DNA of 64,000 nucleotides from Janthinobacterium sp. GW458P. GTDB lineage: Bacteria; Pseudomonadota; Gammaproteobacteria; Burkholderiales; Burkholderiaceae_D. This document shows, piece after piece, positions 57,944-64,000 of this stretch. The position numbers were made by a program, and so were the translations under genes. The DNA lies in contig NZ_NEGZ01000013.1 in assembly GCF_002127585.1 (NCBI RefSeq), positions 24,770 to 88,769 of the forward strand. Direction: 5' to 3'. The number at the start of each line of letters is the position of its first letter. The stretch's first letter is position 1. The notes below the pieces were generated by a model that was given only the letters and a program-made list of their open reading frames with translations, ran no database searches and had not been told where the DNA came from.

Positions 57944-60016
57944 TTATTTAAATGACAGGTCGCATTCAGAGATAATATGCTCTGGAATGAAATCATATTT
58001 ATGTGGATTTAACTGCATGATGTAGTCATTCTCAATGTGGAATGATTCATTTATGTACTTTTTGACAACATCATTTTCGTGGTTTTCATTATTTATTATT
58101 CTGAAAATTTGTAATTTTTCATAACTGTTGCGCGCATTCTCGTATGCGAACGTCATTTTGTCATTGTTTGTTATTTCGGCAAGTATTTTTTCGTAGTCAA
58201 AGGAGATGATTTTTTCTCGAATTTTGATTGTCGCACAATCGATTTCTTGTTCACTCATAATCCTTTCTGTACCATCTTCTTTAAGCATGGGAACCTGCCT
58301 TTTATGCAATAAATTTGATAGTAGTTGGTACTGAATCCCTTTATCGTTGAGTATCTCTTGCTGTCGCCTTAAGTATATTATTTTAATGATATCGCTGTCT
58401 AAAAGTGCCATATTTTCGTCACATATTTGACCGAAACTTGTCACATCGTTTTTCTCTATAATTAGTTCTTCGATAATGCCTTTTTTTGTTTTTAGAAAAC
58501 AAGCTAATGGGCTTGGCTGAAAAGTGTGGCTTAAGCTTTTTACCATATCAATTATTGGTTCAATATCATGGGTAAGCATGATCGTCGTTTTTCCTCGAAA
58601 GCTATCCTTTCCCCTGAATAGCATTTCTAGAATTGCAAATTTTTTACTCTTATCAAACGATGAAATTGGATCGTCAAGAATAATTAGGTCAGGGTTTCTC
58701 GTTAGACATTCATACATAAAAAGCACAATTGAAAATGCGTTTCTTTCTCCGTAACTTAAATGAAGATTTCCATTTTGAATATTTTCGGAAAAATCAACGT
58801 GTCGAAGTTTCATTTTGTATTCTTCATTTTCTGCTTGTATTTCAACAACATATTTATACCCAGCATATCGCAAAAATGAATTTATCTCTGATTTGTATTT
58901 TAATATTGCTGTCTCAATTCCATTCTTTTGCTTATTTACTTCGCCTTGCAGTTTTCCTGCTTTGATAGTGACAATATTTAATGAGGCATTGACCTCTTCA
59001 ATGATTTTTCTCGACTCTTCCGAATTTAATAATGGAAGCAATTCTATATTTATTTTTAAATTTTCTAGATGTTCTTGCACTTTTCCTGAATCCCTTAGAG
59101 AGAAGAATGAGATGGATTTTATATCTCTCAATTTTTCCTTTAGAATTGTTACTTGATTTTTCAGTCCTGTAAGGTAGCCAATTTCTTCTTTTGTTAAACC
59201 ATCTTTGTTATTAATTATTGGGGTCAATAGACGAATGGTTTCCTCGCTAAGGTATTTTCCGAGTCTTGAAATAATTCCTTGAAGGGCTACAAGGTGTTCA
59301 ATTGATTTTGCATCATATTCTTTGCTAATTGCAAGAATGCTTTCTTTCTTTTTATCTGTTGGTGCGACGCAGTAAGGACATTCTGTGGATATTTCTAAGA
59401 ATTCATTGCCTTCTATTTGCCATTTTATCCATTTTACATTGCACTCACTCTTTATGTAATTCTTGTAATGTTCGACTGCTGCAGGAATATTTTCTATCTT
59501 ATTGCCGCCGCCAACGCCTTTGCCGATTCGACCTGCCTTTGAGTATCCTGTTTGTGACTTCCCAAAACTGTCCTCTAAATCGGATAGATCTTTAATTGCA
59601 TCATCAATGTTAGAATCATTTTCGTAAGTTTCTTTTATTTCGGAAACTATATTTTGTATTTCTAACATCTTATCTTTGTAGTTTTGATTTTTTATAAATA
59701 TGTCGAAACTATTTTTTAAAACTTCATCTTGCTTAAATACAAATTGGCTAACATAATCTTCATTGAAGACTGAAATTGATTTAAAGGCCTCGATTCCTTC
59801 AATTGAGGGGATTTTTCTTTCTTCTTCTGGGAGGCTTCTGAATTTGAATTGTATTAAAGAACTTAGATCGATAGGTTTTTTTGATGTTAATTCAATGGCT
59901 TTTGCAATAGTGCTTTTTCCTGTTCCGTTTGCGCCGTATTTTATATTTAGTCTTCCAATTTCTACGGATATATTTGCTTCATCTATATTGTTGCAATTTT
60001 TTATATTAATTCTCAT
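57944..60016 (-). CDS. AT-rich AAA_13-type ABC ATPase with a zinc-hook-like CPYC
   Basis: 690 residues. Walker A GANGTGKST (28-36), helical middle with CPYC (C213, C216), ABC signature LSYGE (420-424), Walker B ILDDPISSFD (446-455) and switch His483 in THDIE, then a C-terminal region ending YDFIPEHIISECDLSFK. The split ABC halves separated by a helical arm with a CxxC tip recall Rad50/RloC; PrrC and RloC anticodon nucleases share the AAA_13 type, but I could not identify their nuclease triad. The gene is far more AT-rich than its surroundings and stands alone, so horizontal gain and a phage-defence role are likely but unproven. Confidence 0.8.
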   Translation of the reverse strand: MRINIKNCNNIDEANISVEIGRLNIKYGANGTGKSTIAKAIELTSKKPIDLSSLIQFKFRSLPEEERKIPSIEGIEAFKSISVFNEDYVSQFVFKQDEVLKNSFDIFIKNQNYKDKMLEIQNIVSEIKETYENDSNIDDAIKDLSDLEDSFGKSQTGYSKAGRIGKGVGGGNKIENIPAAVEHYKNYIKSECNVKWIKWQIEGNEFLEISTECPYCVAPTDKKKESILAISKEYDAKSIEHLVALQGIISRLGKYLSEETIRLLTPIINNKDGLTKEEIGYLTGLKNQVTILKEKLRDIKSISFFSLRDSGKVQEHLENLKINIELLPLLNSEESRKIIEEVNASLNIVTIKAGKLQGEVNKQKNGIETAILKYKSEINSFLRYAGYKYVVEIQAENEEYKMKLRHVDFSENIQNGNLHLSYGERNAFSIVLFMYECLTRNPDLIILDDPISSFDKSKKFAILEMLFRGKDSFRGKTTIMLTHDIEPIIDMVKSLSHTFQPSPLACFLKTKKGIIEELIIEKNDVTSFGQICDENMALLDSDIIKIIYLRRQQEILNDKGIQYQLLSNLLHKRQVPMLKEDGTERIMSEQEIDCATIKIREKIISFDYEKILAEITNNDKMTFAYENARNSYEKLQIFRIINNENHENDVVKKYINESFHIENDYIMQLNPHKYDFIPEHIISECDLSFK

Positions 60017-60129
60017 GACGTACCTTTGTTTGATTTGTATTTTTATTTGGTAGTTGGATTATTAAGGTGTTTTTTTTGCTTCTATTTTCTTCATTTTATT
60101 TAAAATATATTTTGAATTATTTCATAGGC

Positions 60130-60936
60130 TTATAGTCCCTTCGCCACCCCCACAATCACCACCGCCGACGGCACCAGCAAAAACTGCGCGATCAGCGTGC
60201 CCGCCAATCGGCTTCCCACCAGCCATACCACCGCCCGCCTGAACTGCGATTCTTCGATCCTTCCTTCGATAACGTCATCCGTCATGCCCGACATGTGCGG
60301 GTCGATGAAGACGGCCATCATGATAGTGGCGCCGCCGTTGATGATCGATGACAGGGTGCTGGAGGTGACGCGCACGCTGGGGTCGAGCACGCCGGCATAC
60401 AACGCCGCGAAGACGCCCACCGTCCACAGGGCCGTGGCGATGACGTTCATGGCTGTCATGGATATAGAGACGCCGGATTTTTGGCGCAGGCCCGTGACGT
60501 TGGCGGGTTTGGGCAGGCTGGCGGAGGTCTTGAGGTAGGACAAGCCGCCCTTGAAAACGGCGTGCAGCAGCAGTTTCGGTACCGATCTGTGCACCTGGAA
60601 GTGTTCGACGGCGCGGCAGAAGGCGCGCTGGAAGGTGGGGATCAGGATTGCGCCCAGTATCGTCGCCAGGCTGGCGGAAAACAGCAGCCAGCGGAAGTCG
60701 GCCAGCAGGGTGCTGGCGGCCACGTGCTGGTCGATGCCCGTTTCCACGCGCTTGGCCAGGAATGGCCCCAGGAAAGAGTTCGACGTGCGCGACAGCAGCA
60801 TCAGAATGCTGAACAGGGCCAGCGAGACGGCGATGCGTCGCGTGCGGATGCCGGCGATGCGCACGGAGTAGGCGAGGGTGCCGATGAGGTGGATGATGAA
60901 CGTCAGCGCGCAAATCAGCAGCAATTGCTTGTCCAT
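60130..60936 (-). CDS. amj: Amj-type lipid II flippase (DUF2837)
   Basis: 268 residues with six or more hydrophobic segments. ALTFIIHLIGTLAYSVRIAG and RTRRIAVSLALFSILMLLSRTSNSFLGPFLAKRVE are characteristic of the Amj/YdaH family, which in Bacillus subtilis moves lipid II across the membrane as an alternative to MurJ. Start MDKQLLLICAL at 60936 with AAGG upstream; the longer frame to 60969 adds 11 residues. High GC returns here after the AT-rich ATPase gene. A role in peptidoglycan export in this organism is inferred from the family. Confidence 0.85.
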   Translation of the reverse strand: MDKQLLLICALTFIIHLIGTLAYSVRIAGIRTRRIAVSLALFSILMLLSRTSNSFLGPFLAKRVETGIDQHVAASTLLADFRWLLFSASLATILGAILIPTFQRAFCRAVEHFQVHRSVPKLLLHAVFKGGLSYLKTSASLPKPANVTGLRQKSGVSISMTAMNVIATALWTVGVFAALYAGVLDPSVRVTSSTLSSIINGGATIMMAVFIDPHMSGMTDDVIEGRIEESQFRRAVVWLVGSRLAGTLIAQFLLVPSAVVIVGVAKGL

Positions 60937-61070
60937 CACAACCTTGCAGTAAAGAAAATGTAATTCCATGCTGCCATGAAGTTACATATTTTTCAACTGC
61001 AAATAAGCTAATTTTATGTGATTGGGGTTTTGTGGTGGTTTGTGCTGGTTTGTGTGGCGTTGACTGAATT

Positions 61071-61176
61071 TCACCCCAAGGCAGAAACTGGGGTCAGACC
61101 CTACAGGGGTAATGTCCCCCAATGGGGGGCATTACGATCACGAAGTGACTGACCCCGGCTTTTTGCCTGTGGGTGA
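61071..61176 (+). repeat. GGGGTC-bounded palindromic element, copy C
   Basis: Opens with TTTCACCCC and ACTGGGGTCAGACCC and closes with GACCCCGG then GGGTGA. Outer stems TCACCC/GGGTGA and AGGCA/TGCCT pair, with GGGGTCA/TGACCCC inside. The core holds GTAATG-CCCCC with its complement and a small TCAC-GAA-GTGA hairpin. Same borders, different core from copies A and B. It occupies the 363-base gap between amj and terB, which has no gene. Confidence 0.65.
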
Positions 61177-61299
61177 GGTCAATACCGTTGGCTCACTTAA
61201 GCTTATCCCTTGCTTGTATTTCAAGCTTGCACCCTCAACTATCCCTGGTGGCGGCAAGACTTGCCGCTCGATATGAATCAACCAACCCGGAGGTACACC

Positions 61300-61755
61300 A
61301 TGAGTTTCGATTCCTTTCTGTCCAAACTGAAGACCAAGGCAAGCGAACTGAAAACCGAGGCCTTGAAGTACAAGAACAAGGATTTCCTCAACGCCGCGAT
61401 GGCGGGCTCGGCCCTGATCGCCATGGCCGACGGCAGCGTCAGTGCGGAAGAGAAGCAGAAGATGGTGAAGTTTATTGAAAGCAATGACGCGCTATCCGTG
61501 TTTACCACCAGCGATGTCATCAAGGCTTTCCAGGAGTATGTCGGCCAGCTGGAGTTCGACAAGGATATCGGTGAAGCCAAGGCCTATCAGGCGCTGGGCA
61601 AGATGAAGTCGAATGTGGAGGCGTCGCGCCTGCTGGTGCGCATGATCATCGCCGTCGCTTCGTCGGACGGTAATTTCGACGCCAACGAGCAGCGCGTGGC
61701 CAGCAAGATCGCGCGCGAGCTGGGCTTGACTCCGGCGGAGTTCGAGTTGCAGTAA
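61300..61755 (+). CDS. terB: TerB family tellurite-resistance-like protein
   Basis: 151 residues, all helical, with the acidic TerB features ALIAMADGSVSAEEKQKM and AVASSDGNFDANEQRVASKIARELGL (two similar acidic halves that may bind metal). The start MSFDSFLSK at 61300 has GGAGG nine bases upstream. TerB is normally part of a ter operon, but no other ter gene is near; single TerB homologues are common and their role is not established. Confidence 0.88.
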   Translation: MSFDSFLSKLKTKASELKTEALKYKNKDFLNAAMAGSALIAMADGSVSAEEKQKMVKFIESNDALSVFTTSDVIKAFQEYVGQLEFDKDIGEAKAYQALGKMKSNVEASRLLVRMIIAVASSDGNFDANEQRVASKIARELGLTPAEFELQ

Positions 61756-61781
61756 AGCCGGGCCAGCCGGCTCCGGCTGGC

Positions 61782-62306
61782 TTAACTCTTGTCCCACCAC
61801 GGCGGCGTGCCCGACGACCAGGGGCACGCCATGTCCACTTCGCGTATCCTGTAGCGGATCTCGATCACCTGGCCGGGGCTGAAGGGACCGCGTTTCCAGT
61901 CGCCGGAATCAAAGACGTAGCCTTTGCCCTTGATGCAAAGACTGGTCGGATTGTTACCGATGGGACCGGTCGAGTGCAGGGTGACGCGCACTTCGCCGTT
62001 GGCGTCCAGCGGGGCGTCGCCGCCCGTGAAGAGTGGATCCGAGCCGATGTCGCAGACACTGGTGCTGCCTATCTTGCTGCAGTACTTGATATACGTTTCC
62101 TGGCGCGCCTGGGCCAGGTAATCGTCATGCCGCATCGGCTTGCCATCGTCATAGGTAAAGCGCAGGATGACTGGCGTGGGCTCGCTGGCAGGATGGCGCG
62201 TGGTGCTGGTGCAGGCGGCGCTGACCAGGGCCAGCAGGGGCCAGGCCAGCAGGCGCAGGCCGCGGCGCAGCAGGGATCGGGATTGACTGCCGGATGGATG
62301 CTGCAT
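61782..62306 (-). CDS. Lipoprotein, unknown, 174 residues
   Basis: Signal sequence LLAWPLLALVSAAC with the lipobox ending at a Cys about residue 32, then TSTTRHPASEPTP. The mature part is a beta-rich domain (VILRFTYDDGKPM, GEVRVTLHSTGP, VIEIRYRIREVD) with several cysteines. It resembles no family I can name; DUF-type transthyretin-like domains of this sort can bind carbohydrate or interact with envelope proteins. Convergent with terB. Confidence 0.65.
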   Translation of the reverse strand: MQHPSGSQSRSLLRRGLRLLAWPLLALVSAACTSTTRHPASEPTPVILRFTYDDGKPMRHDDYLAQARQETYIKYCSKIGSTSVCDIGSDPLFTGGDAPLDANGEVRVTLHSTGPIGNNPTSLCIKGKGYVFDSGDWKRGPFSPGQVIEIRYRIREVDMACPWSSGTPPWWDKS

Positions 62307-62369
62307 GTGGCGTTGCCATTTGTCTCATGATCGGGGCGCCGATCATAGCATGCGAAGGCGGCGGTTCCG

Positions 62370-62762
62370 CTAGGACGCGCCGCGATTCAATTCCTGCAGT
62401 ACTTTCTTGCACAACATCCCATAGCCCACGCCCGTGCCGCGCTTGTGCGCGGCCAGGTCGTAGCCGGGGCTGATGTCGTCCCACGCCACGCTGCCGGGCA
62501 GGGGGCGCAGCTTGTCGTCCAGATCCATCTCGAAATGAATGAAGCGGCCGTCGGCGCTCAGCAGCTTGCCGTACACGGCGGGCATGCCGGGCCAGGCCAG
62601 TTGCAGGTCGAGCATGAGGGCCGTGTCCAGCGCCACGCCATGGCTGGCCGCGCACTGGCGCAAGGCGTCCGGCAGGGGCCGCGCGCGCCACCAGGCCGCC
62701 GTCTGTCGGATGGCAGCGAGGGTCAGCGCGTTTTGCTGTTGCACAGAATACTGTCTGCTCAT
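62370..62762 (-). CDS. Hypothetical protein, 130 residues
   Basis: Start MSRQYSVQQQNAL at 62762, with an upstream ATG three codons earlier also in frame. Helical N-terminus, then ALMLDLQLAWPGMPAVYGKLLSADGRFIHFEMDLD and a C-terminal GYGMLCKKVLQEL. No signal peptide or membrane segment. Not recognised. Same strand as the lipoprotein gene 60 bases downstream, possibly co-transcribed. Confidence 0.55.
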   Translation of the reverse strand: MSRQYSVQQQNALTLAAIRQTAAWWRARPLPDALRQCAASHGVALDTALMLDLQLAWPGMPAVYGKLLSADGRFIHFEMDLDDKLRPLPGSVAWDDISPGYDLAAHKRGTGVGYGMLCKKVLQELNRGAS

Positions 62763-62826
62763 GGCTGCCACCCATGCGGAATGCGCTGCGGGCTGGTGCT
62801 GCCTGCACCGGCCCGGCGCCTGCCGC

Positions 62827-63276
62827 TTAGCGCGACGCCAGGCTCATGTTTTGCACGTGGGCCGGCACGACCTCGCCGCTGGCCAGGTTCTCGGCCGGTA
62901 CCATCATCAGCACTTCGCCGCCCACGCTGCCATCGTCGCGCAGGTCGATGCGCATGGCCAGCTGCTGGTCGAGCGCCACGAAGCTGTTGCTGCCGGTGGC
63001 GACGATGCGGTGTTCTTCCTGGTTGTCGATGCGCGCGTACATGAGGGCGCCGATGCTGCTCATATTGCGCAGGTGGAGCACCTGGCCGTTGGACAGCTCA
63101 TAGCCGCCGCGGAACGGGGAAAACGTTTCCGCACTCATGAAGTATCTGTGTGCCGGCAGTTCTATCGTCTGCAGGCGTCCGCCCGGAATGACGACGGTCT
63201 GGCTGTCGGGGAGCGATTGTGCATTTGCCAGCAGGGCGCATGCGCCCAGGGTGCCGGCCAGGATCCATGTTTTCAT
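62827..63276 (-). CDS. Exported hypothetical protein, 149 residues
   Basis: Signal peptide (MKTWILAGTLGACALLANAQS), then a beta-rich domain (TVVIPGGRLQTIELPAHRYFM, GGYELSNGQVLHLRNMSS, IVATGSNSFVALD). Start at 63276; an ATG four codons earlier is possible. Likely periplasmic. No family recognised. Confidence 0.65.
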   Translation of the reverse strand: MKTWILAGTLGACALLANAQSLPDSQTVVIPGGRLQTIELPAHRYFMSAETFSPFRGGYELSNGQVLHLRNMSSIGALMYARIDNQEEHRIVATGSNSFVALDQQLAMRIDLRDDGSVGGEVLMMVPAENLASGEVVPAHVQNMSLASR

Positions 63277-63462
63277 TTTCCAGCCCATCCTTGAAATTTG
63301 GCGCCGTGCGCTGACGGCGCGGCGATGTTGATGTGGGTGCCAGGGAAATCGAACCGGCTTGCCCGCGTGCGCTGCTGTCACATTGGCAAGGCGCGGCCAT
63401 CCGGTCTTGTAAGTGTAGGCAGGCAAGATGCGGCGCGCATCATCCGATCGGATGACACAGCC

Positions 63463-64000
63463 TCAGGCGTTGAAGGCGGCCAGGTGCGCCGTCGTGCCGT
63501 GGAACAGGGCGATCAGTTCGCCCTGGCGCCGCGTATCCGTCTTCAGGTAGGCGTGGTGCAGGTGCGTCTTGACGGTGTTGACGCTGATGCCGCAGCGGGC
63601 CGAGATTTCCTCGATGGTGGCCCCTTGCGCCAGGGCCTGGCCCACTTGCGCTTCGGCTTGCGTCAAGTCAAACAGCTGGCGCAGCGCGGGTATCGACATG
63701 TTCGACAGGGCCGGATCGCGCGCGATGACGAGGGCGCACGGCGTGCGCCAGGCGGGGAAGGGCGCTACCGTCAGCACCAGCGCCGGGGCCTGGCCGCGCG
63801 GCAGGCGCAGCGACTGGCATTGCGGCGCGCCGTGCATGCTGGCAATGACCAGGCGCACGGCGCGCATCAGGGCGGGCGGCGGCCCCAGCCGCAGGGGCGC
63901 GTCGAGCAAGGCGTGGCCGGCGGCGCTGGCGAACAGCACGCGCAGGTGTTCGTCGAGCAGCAGCGCGGCGGCACCCATGGCGTCCAGCGCGGCCAAGCCG
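63463..64000 (-). CDS. LuxR-type helix-turn-helix regulator, N-terminus off the window
   Basis: The visible 177-179 residues end in a LuxR-type helix-turn-helix (FDLTQAEAQVGQALAQGATIEEISARCGISVNTVKTHLHHAYLKT). The N-terminal part (LLLDEHLRVLFASAAGHALLD) looks like a PAS-like fold. The frame is open to the last base of the window, so the gene is cut at its 5' end. Target genes unknown. Confidence 0.8.
   Translation of the reverse strand, partial: GLAALDAMGAAALLLDEHLRVLFASAAGHALLDAPLRLGPPPALMRAVRLVIASMHGAPQCQSLRLPRGQAPALVLTVAPFPAWRTPCALVIARDPALSNMSIPALRQLFDLTQAEAQVGQALAQGATIEEISARCGISVNTVKTHLHHAYLKTDTRRQGELIALFHGTTAHLAAFNA

Noticed and set aside
57944..60016. AT-rich ATPase called as an anticodon nuclease (PrrC/RloC)
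   Set aside because: The ATPase motifs and CxxC fit, but I could not identify the Arg-Glu-His nuclease triad, so only the ATPase type is claimed.
61071..61176. Element C as a CRISPR or IS remnant
   Set aside because: Only one unit is present, with no spacer array, no transposase and borders shared with two other noncoding elements.

Overview
This window is high-GC (by eye above 60%) chromosomal DNA from a betaproteobacterium, most likely Oxalobacteraceae of the Janthinobacterium/Duganella/Massilia type. The taxonomic call is inferred from gene style, the tig-clpP-clpX-lon-hup block, a roughly 1,345-residue single-chain PurL and the dispersed GGGGTC repeats; it was not measured.

Layout. 1-5.4 kb: the end of an unknown gene, then a tightly overlapping minus-strand operon of the uncharacterised STM4015-STM4014-STM4013-STM4012-STM4011 families (leucine-rich-repeat protein, ATP-grasp ligase, alkaline-phosphatase-superfamily hydrolase and two radical SAM enzymes). 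5.5-10 kb: an XRE-cupin regulator divergent from kbl, an SDR-type threonine dehydrogenase and sdaA, a threonine/serine degradation unit with a strong dyad operator between the divergent genes. 10.2-16 kb: an ATPase, thrC-moeA-moaD and a flavoprotein. 16-21 kb: a DUF2807/DUF1700 pair and hpnC-hpnD-hpnE, which make squalene from farnesyl diphosphate. 21.4-25.7 kb: an RND efflux adaptor and pump. 26-28 kb: tRNA-Leu, then a HEXXH-motif protein preceded by a 60-residue peptide with a His/Asp-rich tail, a candidate peptide-modification (RiPP-like) pair. 28.5-37.8 kb: the core proteostasis block tig, clpP, clpX, lon, hup, two tRNA-Asp genes and ppiD. 38-47 kb: tesA/ybbA, nnr, a fused 5-oxoprolinase, and an AraC regulator divergent from an alcohol dehydrogenase. 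47-53 kb: a VOC protein, an S41 peptidase, a string of small unknown genes of lower GC, and a response regulator with TPR repeats. 53.8-57.8 kb: purL. 57.9-60 kb: a very AT-rich AAA_13-type ATPase that is clearly foreign in composition. 60-64 kb: an Amj-type lipid II flippase, TerB, three small unknown proteins and the end of a LuxR-type regulator.

The most promising undescribed systems are the five-gene STM401x operon, the HEXXH enzyme with its small peptide, and the isolated AT-rich ATPase. Noncoding structure is also rich: three copies of a GGGGTC-bounded element with different internal palindromes, two copies of another structured repeat, a structured trigger-factor leader, and a promoter-to-terminator unit in front of ppiD. 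I saw no integrase, transposase, CRISPR array, rRNA or replication origin.
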